A DNA stretch of 64,000 bases, taken from Oscillospiraceae bacterium. Lineage in GTDB: Bacteria > Bacillota > Clostridia > UMGS1810. The position numbers were made by a program, and so were the translations under genes. Numbering within the stretch: the stretch's first letter is position 1; each line of letters begins with the position of its first letter. The notes below the pieces were generated by a model. It did no database searches, was not told the DNA's origin, and worked only from the letters and a program-made list of their open reading frames with translations. The DNA lies in NCBI GenBank assembly GCA_015068825.1, contig SVJU01000001.1:186001-250000 (forward strand), in the 5' to 3' direction. Below are positions 24,960-32,364 of the stretch, in pieces.

Positions 24960-26321
24960 ATGGCACATAAGCAAAATGTGTTGGAAAGATTATCGGAAGC
25001 AAAAATAATGGTACTTGGATTTATTCTTGTAATTTGTGCAGGTGCATTTTTGCTTATGCTTCCAATTTCGTCAAAAGACTGGGTGTATACAGATTTTTTA
25101 ACTGCGATTTTTACTTCTACAAGTGCAACGTGCGTTACAGGTCTTGTCCTGGTTGATACATACACATATTGGTCAACTTTCGGGCAGACGGTAATAATTG
25201 TTTTAATACAGCTTGGAGGCCTTGGTTTTATGACGATGGCAGGTGTTTTTTCACTTTCTTTAAAACGCAAAATATCTTTTAAACAGCGTATGCTTACTGC
25301 TGAAAGTTATAATCAGGAAAATGTAGAAGGAATTATTAATCTTACAAGATATGTAATATTTGGTACGCTTATTTTTGAAGGTATCGGTGCGATTATATTA
25401 AGTTTTTGTTTTATTGATGAATACGGCATATTAGGTGGAATAAGAAGAGGAGTTTTTCATTCTATATCTGCGTTTTGTAATGCGGGATTTGATATTCTTG
25501 GTGATAAAGGAGAGTTTTCTTCGCTTATAACTAAAAATTCAAGTTCTGTAGTACTTTATACTGTTATGGTTCTTATAACAATAGGCGGTCTTGGATTTAG
25601 CGTGTGGAAAAACATTTACGATAAAATAATGTATAAAAAAAGATTTAATCTCCATTCAAAACTTGTTTTGTCGGTAAGTTTGTTTTTAGTTTTATCAGGA
25701 TTTATACTGTTTTTTATATTTGAGTATTCAAACTTTAATACATTAGGCTCTTTATCTTTATTTGATAAAATTAACAACGCACTTTTTCAATCTGTTACAA
25801 CAAGAACAGCAGGTTTTGCAGCAATAGACCAGATGGCACTTTGTGAAAATACTAAGTTTTTAAGTGTGATTTTAATGTTTATCGGAGGTTCACCCGGCTC
25901 TACTGCAGGCGGTATCAAAACAGTTACCCTTGCAGTTGTGATAGTTTCGGCAATATCGGTTATAAAAGGAAACAAAGATGTAAATATTTTCAACAGAAGA
26001 ATTTCGCAAAATCTTATTTTAAGATGCCTTGCGATTGTGGTTTTGGGAATGTTTGTAATATTAACTTCTACGATGATAATTTTTTCGATTGAAGAATTTG
26101 AATTTATGGATATTCTTTTTGAAGTCACATCAGCCTTTGCAACAGTTGGATTGTCTGCTGGAATTACACCAAGCCTATCTTTAGCAAGTAAAATAATTCT
26201 TATTATGCTTATGTTTTTTGGACGTGTTGGAGTTTTAACAATTACATGGGCACTTGTTTTAAAAAGCAAATCTACGTTGCCAAAAATAAGATATCCCAAA
26301 GAGCATATAAGCGTTGGTTAA
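24960..26321 (+). CDS. TrkH/KtrB-family potassium channel subunit
   Basis: 453 residues with the four M1-P-M2 repeats of TrkH/KtrB. The selectivity-filter segments are visible as TSATCVTGLVLVD (near 55), FCNAGFDILGD (near 175), SVTTRTAGFAAID (near 280) and FATVGLSAGITPSLS (near 395). The size is that of KtrB rather than the longer TrkH of proteobacteria. It forms the K+-conducting part and its gate is controlled by the RCK protein encoded next. No c-di-AMP riboswitch fits in the 88-base gap upstream. Confidence 0.92.
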   Translation: MAHKQNVLERLSEAKIMVLGFILVICAGAFLLMLPISSKDWVYTDFLTAIFTSTSATCVTGLVLVDTYTYWSTFGQTVIIVLIQLGGLGFMTMAGVFSLSLKRKISFKQRMLTAESYNQENVEGIINLTRYVIFGTLIFEGIGAIILSFCFIDEYGILGGIRRGVFHSISAFCNAGFDILGDKGEFSSLITKNSSSVVLYTVMVLITIGGLGFSVWKNIYDKIMYKKRFNLHSKLVLSVSLFLVLSGFILFFIFEYSNFNTLGSLSLFDKINNALFQSVTTRTAGFAAIDQMALCENTKFLSVILMFIGGSPGSTAGGIKTVTLAVVIVSAISVIKGNKDVNIFNRRISQNLILRCLAIVVLGMFVILTSTMIIFSIEEFEFMDILFEVTSAFATVGLSAGITPSLSLASKIILIMLMFFGRVGVLTITWALVLKSKSTLPKIRYPKEHISVG

Positions 26322-26338
26322 GAAAGGAATGTAATGAT

Positions 26339-26980
26339 ATGAAAAGTTTTGTTATTCTTGGCGCAGGTCGTTTTGGACAAAGTGTTGCGAAAACTCTGTA
26401 TAGTCTTGGAAACGAAGTTTTGGTAATAGATAATGATGAAATAAAAATTTCTGAAATTGCAGATTGTGTTACAAAAGCAATAATAGGTGATTGCTCAGAT
26501 GAAATCGTTTTAAAGTCGCTTGGTGTAAGAAATTTTGATGTTGCAATTATTGCAGTTGGCGGAAATCTTGAAACATCTATTATGGCAACAATGCTGTTAA
26601 AAGAGATGGGCGTTAAGTACATTCTTGCCAAAAGCAGTAACGATACTCATTCAAAAATTTTGAAAAAAGTTGGTGCAGATAAAGTAGTTCTTCCTGAAAA
26701 AGATATGGGAATAAAAATTGCAAAAAATCTTGTTTCGGAGAATATGCTTGATTATATTGAACTTTCGCACGATTACAGCATTGCTGAGATTGCCCTTCCT
26801 TTAAAGTGGATAGGAAAGAATATTCGTGAAATAAATGTACGTGCCACATATAATATAAATATTATGGCAATTAAAACCAAAACTGAAATTCAGGTTAATC
26901 CCGATGCAGAAAGAGTTTTTTTAGATGGTGATGTTTTGGTTGTTGTAGGAAAAAATGAAGATATAGAAAGTATAGAATAA
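26339..26980 (+). CDS. TrkA/KtrA-family potassium uptake regulator
   Basis: 213 residues: one RCK unit, an N-terminal NAD/ATP-binding Rossmann fold (VILGAGRFGQSVAKTL, LVIDNDE, GDCSDEIVLKSLGV) and a TrkA-C domain (about 135-213, IAEIALPLKWIGKNIREINVRATYNINIMAIKT) that binds nucleotide or c-di-AMP in relatives. It forms an octameric ring on the channel. The ATG at 26339 is used; an earlier in-frame start at 26246 lies inside the channel gene. Starts 17 bases after it, so one operon. Confidence 0.93.
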   Translation: MKSFVILGAGRFGQSVAKTLYSLGNEVLVIDNDEIKISEIADCVTKAIIGDCSDEIVLKSLGVRNFDVAIIAVGGNLETSIMATMLLKEMGVKYILAKSSNDTHSKILKKVGADKVVLPEKDMGIKIAKNLVSENMLDYIELSHDYSIAEIALPLKWIGKNIREINVRATYNINIMAIKTKTEIQVNPDAERVFLDGDVLVVVGKNEDIESIE

Positions 26981-26981
26981 T

Positions 26982-27746
26982 ATGAATGATAATATAATTA
27001 CAAGTACACAAAATGAGATATTTAAGCATATATCAAAATTGTATCTTGCCAAACACCGAAAGGTAATGGGTGAATTTGTGTTAGAAGGCGAAAGACTTGT
27101 TAATGATGCTCATAAAAACAATGCGGATATAAATTTTTTGGTAGTATGTGAAAGCTATAATGGAAAATTTCCTGAAGGTGTAAAAACATATACATTTTCC
27201 AATAAGCTTTTTAATGAGCTAAAAGATACTGTTAATTCGCAAGGGATTCTGGCTGTTGCAAAAATGAACAAAAAAGAAAGCTTTGATTTTGAAAGTGCCA
27301 GAACGATTGTTTATCTTGACTTGGTTTGCGACCCCGGTAATATGGGAACAATAATAAGAACATGTGATGCTGCTGGTGTTGATGCGGTTGTTCTTTCAAA
27401 GGGCTGTGTCGATATTTATAATCCAAAGGTTGTCCGCTCTACAATGTCGAGTCTTTTTAATGTAAATATTATAAATGATGATAATACTCTTTTAAAATTA
27501 AAAGATATGAATTTTTCTCTTATAGGAACATATCTTGGGGCAAAAAAAAGCGTTTACGATATTGATTTTTCAAAAAAATCTGTTATAATTATTGGTAATG
27601 AAGCAAACGGAATAAGTGATGAAGTAATAACTCTTTGTGATGAAAAAATAATTATTCCTATGGTAGGTAAATGCGAATCTTTAAATGCTGCAATAAGCTG
27701 TGGCATTTGCGTTTATGAAGCGCTTCGACAAAAATTAAACAAATAA
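26982..27746 (+). CDS. SpoU/TrmH-family RNA 2'-O-methyltransferase
   Basis: 254 residues. N-terminal substrate-binding domain (about 1-95, FVLEGERLVNDAHKNN) and a SPOUT domain with the knot motifs LDLVCDPGNMGTIIRTCDAAGV (motif 1), IIGNEANGISDEV (motif 2) and IIPMVGKCESLNAAISCGICVYE (motif 3). It uses SAM to methylate ribose in rRNA or tRNA; the exact site (RlmB-like, TsnR-like) cannot be told. Its ATG is one base after the TrkA stop, so it is in the same transcript; the gene is often found just before pheST, which here lies far away. Confidence 0.92.
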   Translation: MNDNIITSTQNEIFKHISKLYLAKHRKVMGEFVLEGERLVNDAHKNNADINFLVVCESYNGKFPEGVKTYTFSNKLFNELKDTVNSQGILAVAKMNKKESFDFESARTIVYLDLVCDPGNMGTIIRTCDAAGVDAVVLSKGCVDIYNPKVVRSTMSSLFNVNIINDDNTLLKLKDMNFSLIGTYLGAKKSVYDIDFSKKSVIIIGNEANGISDEVITLCDEKIIIPMVGKCESLNAAISCGICVYEALRQKLNK

Positions 27747-27750
27747 AAAT

Positions 27751-27776
27751 AACGGCATTATATAAAAATGCCGTTT
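27751..27776 (+). terminator. Terminator of the potassium/methyltransferase operon
   Basis: AACGGCAT and ATGCCGTT pair around an A/T-rich loop followed by TATAT; the T tract is short, so efficiency is uncertain. Confidence 0.6.
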
Positions 27777-27782
27777 ATATAT

Positions 27783-27858
27783 GCGCCCTTGGCTCAATGG
27801 ATAGAGTAGCTGACTTCGAATCAGTTGGTTGTAGGTTCGAATCCTACAGGGCGTGCCA
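27783..27858 (+). tRNA. tRNA-Arg (anticodon TCG)
   Basis: 76 bases including an encoded CCA. Acceptor stem GCGCCCT/AGGGCGT (first pair G-T), D arm with GGCTCAATGGATAGAG, anticodon stem GCTGA/TCAGT with loop CTTCGAA (anticodon TCG reads CGA/CGN), T arm with GGTTCGAATCC. The anticodon, read from the loop, gives Arg. Confidence 0.95.
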
Positions 27859-27891
27859 AAAAGCGTACTGAAAAAATTCAGTACGCTTTTT
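27858..27891. terminator. Bidirectional terminator after tRNA-Arg
   Basis: AAAAAGCGTACTGAA and its complement TTCAGTACGCTTTTT form a 15-pair stem between the tRNA and the convergent regulator gene. Confidence 0.85.
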
Positions 27892-27896
27892 CAATA

Positions 27897-28100
27897 CTAT
27901 CTTTTTTTAAATTCTTCGCCATTTATCAGATAATCAATAGAAACATTAAAATATTTTGAAAGCTTATTAAGCATATCAAGACTGGGTTCTCGTTTACCAT
28001 TTTCATAATGTGATAAAGCTTCGCGGGAAATATTTAAATCTGAAGCCACTTTTAACTGGTTTAAATTTTTCTCTTTCCTTATCATTTTTAAACCTTTCAT
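27897..28100 (-). CDS. Small XRE-family (Cro/CI-type) HTH regulator
   Basis: 67 residues, a single HTH domain: IRKEKNLNQLKVASDLNISREALSHYENGKREPSLDMLNKLSKYFNVSIDYL. No sensor domain. GAGGTG stands 6 bases before the ATG. It is divergent from a small gene, and the gap between them holds a perfect 15-base palindrome and further half-sites, so it most likely represses both promoters. It stands next to a tRNA gene, but no integrase or att repeat was seen there. Confidence 0.9.
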   Translation of the reverse strand: MKGLKMIRKEKNLNQLKVASDLNISREALSHYENGKREPSLDMLNKLSKYFNVSIDYLINGEEFKKR

Positions 28101-28112
28101 TTAAAACACCTC

Positions 28113-28162
28113 TTGACAATATTGTAACAATTTGTTACGATATAAATGGTACACATTGTTAC
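28113..28162. promoter_or_regulatory. Divergent promoter region with operator palindrome
   Basis: GTAACAA-T-TTGTTAC (28124-28138) is a perfect palindrome. It lies between TTGACA (28113-28118) and TACGAT (28136-28141), a rightward promoter with a 17-base spacer. A further half-site TTGTTAC follows at 28156-28162. Binding here would block the rightward promoter and probably the leftward one for the XRE gene. Confidence 0.6.
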
Positions 28163-28213
28163 ATTTACATTTTCTGTGGTTTTATAATTATGTAGATAAT
28201 AAAAGGTGATTTT

Positions 28214-28357
28214 ATGGGTTTTTTAGAAAAATTTCTTGGTATACAAGAGCATACAAAAAATGATATTTCAATAGAAGAGATAAACAGAAATATTATTCAA
28301 AGCAATGTTGAATATATTCAAAATCCCCGAATTTTTCGAGGATTTTATTTTTTGTAA
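28214..28357 (+). CDS. Small hypothetical protein, 3' end overlaps a terminator
   Basis: A 47-codon frame with AAAAGGTGA before its ATG (28214). The product starts MGFLEKFLGIQEHTKND and is mostly helical and charged; I recognise no family. It is divergent from the XRE regulator. The last 12 codons lie inside a terminator hairpin (28320-28353) and the TAA is 2 bases beyond the T run, so the transcript may end before the stop codon. It could be the 5' remnant of a longer gene or a real short gene. Confidence 0.4.
   Translation: MGFLEKFLGIQEHTKNDISIEEINRNIIQSNVEYIQNPRIFRGFYFL
28320..28353 (+). terminator. Rho-independent terminator overlapping a coding 3' end
   Basis: AAAATCC-C-CGAA pairs with TTCG-A-GGATTTT (one C/A mismatch) followed by ATTTTTT. 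It lies within the reading frame that starts at 28214. Confidence 0.7.
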
Positions 28358-28365
28358 AAAAATAT

Positions 28366-28394
28366 TTGACTTTATTATTATAAGGTGATATAAT
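28366..28394 (+). promoter_or_regulatory. SigA-type promoter of the RpiR regulator/transporter operon
   Basis: TTGACT (28366-28371), 17-base spacer, TATAAT (28389-28394), with TGA before the -10. Confidence 0.75.
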
Positions 28395-28458
28395 ACGCAT
28401 TGTGCCAAATTCAAAATATAAAAAATAAAAATGAGAAAAACTCAAAAAGAGGTGCTTT

Positions 28459-29322
28459 ATGGCAGAAAATATCATTTCAATTTTAAAGACAAATATATCT
28501 TTTTTAACGAACGTAGAAAAGAAAATTGCTTTGTGCATACTTTCTGACCCGCAAAAATTTGTGACATATTCTATGAGCGATTTATCAAAAGAAGCAGATG
28601 TATCGCAAGGAAGTATTATTAATTTTTCAAAAAAATTTGTAAAAGGCGGTTTTCCTGAATTAAAGCTTAGGATAGCTTACTCTATTGCAAACCCTGAAAC
28701 AGAAGAAAAAGGAGCTTTAAAAGAAGGAGATGATGTAAAATCTTCTCTTATGCAAAAAATAAAGATTTACGAAAAAGCTTTCAGCCTTACATTTGATGCA
28801 AACGAAGAAAAGGTTTTGAAAAGTGCAGTAGATAAAATTCTTAATGCCAACAAGGTTGAGATTTATGGAATATTTCGTTCGGCGGCGGTGGCAACAGATT
28901 TTTGTTACCTGCTTTTGGAGCTTGGAATACCAGCTTCGTTTGTAAGTGATATATTAACCTGTTCAATTTCGGCAACAATGCTTGACGAAAGAAGTGTTGT
29001 AATAGCAGTATCGTCATCGGGAAAAACAAAGGATATTATTGATGCTGTAAATAACGCCAAAGAGAATAATGTTCCTGTAATTTGCATTACAGGGGATAAA
29101 AATTCGCCTCTTGCTAAACTTAGTGATGATGTTTTGATTGCATCAGCAAGCGGCAATTCTCCAAAGGTTGTAGAAACAGAAATCCGAATGTCGCAAATTC
29201 TTATTATCGATGCAATTTGTTCTTACATAAGAGCAAATCTTGATGAGTCATATAAGAATAAATACACAAAACTAAGAAAAATTTTAAGTTCGCACAATGT
29301 TGAGGAGGGCAAAAATGAATAG
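28459..29322 (+). CDS. MurR/RpiR-family sugar-phosphate-responsive regulator
   Basis: 287 residues. N-terminal RpiR HTH (about 1-80) with LSDPQKFVTYSMSDLSKEADVSQGSIINFSKKF, and a C-terminal SIS domain (about 115-250) with SISATMLDERSVVIAVSSSGKTKDIIDAVNNAKENNVPVICITGDKNSPLAKLSDDVL, which binds a phosphosugar in relatives. The start has GAGGTG in front. It overlaps the transporter gene by 8 bases; regulator and transporter of one operon usually share the ligand. Which sugar phosphate is not apparent. Confidence 0.92.
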   Translation: MAENIISILKTNISFLTNVEKKIALCILSDPQKFVTYSMSDLSKEADVSQGSIINFSKKFVKGGFPELKLRIAYSIANPETEEKGALKEGDDVKSSLMQKIKIYEKAFSLTFDANEEKVLKSAVDKILNANKVEIYGIFRSAAVATDFCYLLLELGIPASFVSDILTCSISATMLDERSVVIAVSSSGKTKDIIDAVNNAKENNVPVICITGDKNSPLAKLSDDVLIASASGNSPKVVETEIRMSQILIIDAICSYIRANLDESYKNKYTKLRKILSSHNVEEGKNE

Positions 29323-30523
29323 ACCTAAAATTTTAGAGAATAAAAGTGTAATGAATGCAATTTATCTGGGAACTTTGTGCTCGATAGCATATCTTGCGGT
29401 TTATTTTGCAAGAAATGTACTTAGTGTTGTTACTCCGCAAATGATAGAAGGCGGATATTCGGAATCGTATATTGGGAGGGTATCGTCGGTATACTTTGTA
29501 TTTTATGCGATAGGTCAGCTTATTAATGGCATAATTGGTGATAAAATCAAAGCAAGATATATGATAAGTTTTGGTCTTTTGCTTTCTGCGATTACAAATG
29601 TTGTTTTTGCCTACATATCTTATTCACATCCTGTGGTTGCCCTTATAGCATATGGACTGACAGGCTTTTTTATGGCTATGATTTATGGGCCTATGACAAA
29701 GGTTGTTGCTGAAAATACCGAACAGATTTATGCTGTGCGTTGTACACTTGGATTTACATTTGCATCATTTATCGGTTCTCCTCTTGCTGGCATTATTGCA
29801 TCTTTTGTAGTGTGGCAAAGTGTTTTTCTTTTAAGTAGCATATCGCTTTTTGTTATGGCTGTTATGTGTTTTATTGCCTTTTTAGTATTGGAAAAAAAGA
29901 AAATTATAAAATACAATCAGTTTAAGCTTAAAGAAGGTGAAAAAGGAGGTATTAAAACTCTTATAAAGCGTCAGATAATAAAGTTTACATGGATTTCTAT
30001 GATAACGGGTGTTATAAGAACAACAGTTGTTTTCTGGCTTCCTACATATATATCACAGTATCTTTCATTTTCATCAGAACAATCTGCAGGTATATTTACA
30101 ATAGCTACTTTTGTAATATCGCTGACAACTTTTATAGCAGTTTTTATATATGAGCGATTAAGACGTGATATGGATTTGTCGCTTATTAGTATGTTTACGG
30201 TGTCAGCAATATGCTTTGCATTGCTTTATGTTGTAAAACAACCTGTTATAAATATTATACTTATTGTGCTTGCTATAATGGCGTCAAATGGTGCGGCTAC
30301 AATTTTGTGGAGCATATATTGCCCAAGCCTTTACGACACAGGTATGGTTTCAGGTGCAACTGGATATCTTGATTTTGTAAGCTACATTGCCGCTGCTATC
30401 TCAAGTACACTTTTTGCCGATGCCGTTTCGGTAATAGGTTGGGGAAATCTTATTTTAATATGGATGGGATTAATGATAATAGGAGTTCTGGTTTCGCTGC
30501 CTGTTAAGAAAAAATTAAATTAA
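29315..30523 (+). CDS. MFS transporter, organophosphate:phosphate antiporter-like
   Basis: 402 residues with 12 hydrophobic segments. YLAVYFARNVLSVVTPQMIEGGYSESYIGRVSSVYFVFYAIGQLINGIIGDKIKARYMIS resembles GlpT/UhpT (OPA family), including the Tyr-rich first helix and the GxxxDK loop. The Arg residues of helices 1 and 7 that bind phosphate in GlpT can be matched only loosely (R near 24; R near 240), so the substrate could be a hexose phosphate or glycerol phosphate. ATG at 29315 with AGGAGG (29299-29304) is preferred over the TTG at 29297. Cotranscribed with the RpiR gene. Confidence 0.85.
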   Translation: MNRPKILENKSVMNAIYLGTLCSIAYLAVYFARNVLSVVTPQMIEGGYSESYIGRVSSVYFVFYAIGQLINGIIGDKIKARYMISFGLLLSAITNVVFAYISYSHPVVALIAYGLTGFFMAMIYGPMTKVVAENTEQIYAVRCTLGFTFASFIGSPLAGIIASFVVWQSVFLLSSISLFVMAVMCFIAFLVLEKKKIIKYNQFKLKEGEKGGIKTLIKRQIIKFTWISMITGVIRTTVVFWLPTYISQYLSFSSEQSAGIFTIATFVISLTTFIAVFIYERLRRDMDLSLISMFTVSAICFALLYVVKQPVINIILIVLAIMASNGAATILWSIYCPSLYDTGMVSGATGYLDFVSYIAAAISSTLFADAVSVIGWGNLILIWMGLMIIGVLVSLPVKKKLN

Positions 30524-30535
30524 GACATATAGTTA

Positions 30536-31018
30536 TCATAAATTATTTGCATCATTTGTTTTTACAAATGATGCTTTTTCTTTGAATTTAAATATGGTAT
30601 GACCAAAAAACTTGTAGTAGGGAACAGGTTGTATATTAAATACATAGTAGTTTATCACATCTGCAAGAATAATGCCAAGAATTGAAATAACAATCCAGAT
30701 AAGACTGTATGGAAGCGATATAATTCCGTAAAAGTTAAAAGGAACATTGCTGTAATCCCACATAGGATTAAGATTGAAAATAAAAAATATACCGCCTACA
30801 ATAAGTTCAACACCTGTTACAATAAAAGATCCTATAATCCCCTGCAAAAGTATGTCAATATACCATGATATTTTTTCGTTTATGCTGTCAATAACAATTA
30901 AAATAATTCCTCCGCATAATCCCATTAAAGGATACGAATATCCTCTGTAACATACTTCAATGGTAATGTATGTGCAAAAACCTGTTAAAAATAATACTGC
31001 ATATCGCAAAGTTTTCAT
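30536..31018 (-). CDS. Putative ABC-transporter type IV (CmpB-like) membrane protein
   Basis: 160 residues with four or five hydrophobic segments. CYRGYSYPLMGLCGGIILIVIDSIN, GVELIVGGIFF and MWDYSNVPFNFYGIISLPYSLIWIVIS are the conserved features of the family catalogued as putative ABC-transporter type IV (CmpB), common in Firmicutes. No ATPase or binding protein is adjacent; function unknown. If the promoter in the invertible segment were reversed it would point towards this gene through the antisense strand of the recombinase. Confidence 0.8.
   Translation of the reverse strand: MKTLRYAVLFLTGFCTYITIEVCYRGYSYPLMGLCGGIILIVIDSINEKISWYIDILLQGIIGSFIVTGVELIVGGIFFIFNLNPMWDYSNVPFNFYGIISLPYSLIWIVISILGIILADVINYYVFNIQPVPYYKFFGHTIFKFKEKASFVKTNDANNL
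30549..30580 (+). terminator. Terminator of the transporter gene, inside the end of the convergent gene
   Basis: GCATCATTTGT and ACAAATGATGC pair around TTTT, followed by TTTTTC. It lies within the last codons of the leftward gene 30536-31018. Confidence 0.8.
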
Positions 31019-31174
31019 ATTAAAACCCCGTTAATAAAATAATTTACAAAATTAGTATTAGCAATAATATTGAATTTAACAGAAAAAATAAAAAAACTAT
31101 ATATATAATCATATATTAAGCTACATATATTTTTGTATTAATGTTAAAATATTAAAGAAGGAGTTGAATTTGTA

Positions 31175-32014
31175 ATGGAACAAATAACATCTGAGTTGAT
31201 ACAAAAATATAAATTGCATTTATTAAATGAAGAAAAAGCTAATGCAACAACTGAAAAATATATCAGAGATATTATGGCTTTTTTAAATTGGACAGGAGGT
31301 AAAAAAGTATCTAAAGAAACAGTTCTTTCATACAAAGAGTATTTGATAAAGACATATGCACCGGCAAGTGTAAATGCTGCTTTGTCATCGCTGAACAACT
31401 TTTTTAGCTATAACGAATGGTATCATTTAAGAGTAAAGGCTTTAAAAATTCAAAAACAGATTTTTTTGGAAAATGAAAAAGAACTGACAAAAACAGAATA
31501 TGAAAGACTTATTAATGCAGCAAAATCAAAAAAGAACAAAAGACTTTTTTATCTTATGCAAACTATTTGTTCAACAGGTATAAGAGTTTCTGAACTTAAA
31601 TTTATAACTGTTGAAGCAATTTCTAAAGCGCAGGCCCAAATTAATTGTAAAGGAAAAATGCGTGTAGTAATTATTCCAAACAAGCTTTGCAGAATTTTAA
31701 AAGAATATGCCAGAAAATCTGGAATAAAGAGTGGAAGCATATTTGTAACAAAAACAGGAAAACCCATTGACAGATCAAATATATGGTCTGATATGAAAAA
31801 GCTCTGTAAGCTTGCAAATGTAGCAAAAGAAAAAGTATTTCCGCATAATTTAAGACATTTGTTTGCACGAACATTTTATTCTATTCAAAAGGATATAGTA
31901 CGTCTTGCAGATGTTTTGGGACACTCAAGTGTAAATACAACAAGAATTTATACAATGGAAAACTGTGATGTTCATCGAAAACAGATACAAAAATTAGGAT
32001 TATTAATGTGCTGA
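31175..32014 (+). CDS. Tyrosine recombinase (integrase) of the adjacent DNA inversion switch
   Basis: 279 residues. N-terminal SAM-like core-binding domain (about 1-95, with VSKETVLSYKEYLIKTYAPASVNAALSSLNNFF) and catalytic domain (about 105-279). Catalytic residues can all be read: R137 (STGIRVSEL), K161 in the beta-hairpin, H224 and R227 (PHNLRH), H250 (VLGHSSVNTT) and Y259 (RIYT). It lacks the arm-binding domain of phage integrases, like XerC/D and phase-variation recombinases of Clostridia. GAAGGAG stands in front of the ATG. Its stop is 11 bases from the first inverted site, and its terminator lies inside the invertible segment, which makes it the obvious enzyme for it. Confidence 0.92.
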   Translation: MEQITSELIQKYKLHLLNEEKANATTEKYIRDIMAFLNWTGGKKVSKETVLSYKEYLIKTYAPASVNAALSSLNNFFSYNEWYHLRVKALKIQKQIFLENEKELTKTEYERLINAAKSKKNKRLFYLMQTICSTGIRVSELKFITVEAISKAQAQINCKGKMRVVIIPNKLCRILKEYARKSGIKSGSIFVTKTGKPIDRSNIWSDMKKLCKLANVAKEKVFPHNLRHLFARTFYSIQKDIVRLADVLGHSSVNTTRIYTMENCDVHRKQIQKLGLLMC

Positions 32015-32025
32015 AAAACAAAAAC

Positions 32026-32045
32026 CACATAATTGATATTATGTT
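32026..32045 (+). repeat. Recombination site 1
   Basis: CACATAATTGATATTATGTT. The arms CACATAA and TTATGT(T) are inverted repeats around the six-base centre TTGATA. It is the reverse complement of site 2 at 19 of 20 bases. Confidence 0.8.
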
Positions 32046-32115
32046 GTATACAATTTGATACGGACTTATTACTTCACTTTATTTTTACTGAAATTTTTCT
32101 GATTTATTAAAAATA

Positions 32116-32183
32116 AGCACAGTAAAAAGACCAATGTCAAAAAAATCAACAAACATTGGCCTGTTTACTATGCTCTTTTTTTG
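32116..32183 (+). terminator. Terminator of the recombinase gene within the invertible segment
   Basis: A long imperfect stem (AGCACAGTAAA..CCAATGT with ACATTGG..TTTACTATGCT) ending in CTTTTTTT. It ends transcription of the recombinase only in the orientation given. Confidence 0.75.
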
Positions 32184-32233
32184 TATTTTGCTTAATTTTT
32201 TATAAATGATGGGGTGTTTTACAATATGTAATA

Positions 32234-32262
32234 TTGACAACATATACCTTTAATGGTATAAT
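32234..32262 (+). promoter_or_regulatory. Invertible promoter, ON orientation for the SLH protein gene
   Basis: Perfect TTGACA (32234-32239), 17-base spacer, perfect TATAAT (32257-32262), extended by TGG. It is the best promoter in the window by consensus. Confidence 0.85.
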
Positions 32263-32298
32263 TCCAATATATTTAATATATATTTTATATCATTTAAC

Positions 32299-32318
32299 CA
32301 CATAATATCAATTATGTG
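32299..32318 (-). repeat. Recombination site 2
   Basis: CACATAATATCAATTATGTG. Same arms, centre TATCAA, i.e. opposite direction to site 1. It lies in the leader of the SLH gene, about 40 bases after the -10. Confidence 0.8.
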
Positions 32319-32321
32319 AGG

Positions 32322-32364
32322 AATGCCCAATCACATAATATCAATTATGTAATAGGCATTTTTT
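32322..32364 (+). terminator. Terminator-like hairpin built on recombination site 3
   Basis: Outer stem AATGCC (32322-32327)/GGCATT (32355-32360), inner stem ACATAAT/ATTATGT from site 3, followed by a T run to 32364. It lies between the invertible promoter and the SLH gene and could attenuate transcription. Confidence 0.55.
32332..32351 (-). repeat. Recombination site 3
   Basis: CACATAATATCAATTATGTA, same direction as site 2 and 33 bases from it (start to start). It differs only in the last base. It also forms the inner stem of a terminator-like hairpin. Confidence 0.8.

Larger units (their letters stand above)
32026..32318. other. Putative invertible DNA segment (inverton) with promoter
   Basis: A segment bounded by near-identical inverted sites (32026-32045 and 32299-32318). 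From left to right it contains the terminator of the recombinase gene (32116-32183) and a consensus promoter pointing right (32234-32262). In the orientation given the promoter faces the SLH-protein gene. Inversion would turn it towards the recombinase and the membrane-protein gene on its left. No reads were seen, so inversion is inferred from architecture. Confidence 0.75.

Noticed and set aside
26246..26338. Longer start of the TrkA-like gene
   Set aside because: Lies inside the channel gene; the Rossmann fold begins directly after ATG 26339.
27783..28357. Integrated element at tRNA-Arg
   Set aside because: No repeat of the tRNA 3' end and no integrase was found nearby; the XRE gene alone is not enough.
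31175..32014. Recombinase as the integrase of a prophage joined to the immunity module at 36.3-37.5 kb
   Set aside because: The recombinase lacks an arm-binding domain, sits against its own inverted sites, and is separated from the module by the SLH gene; no other phage genes.
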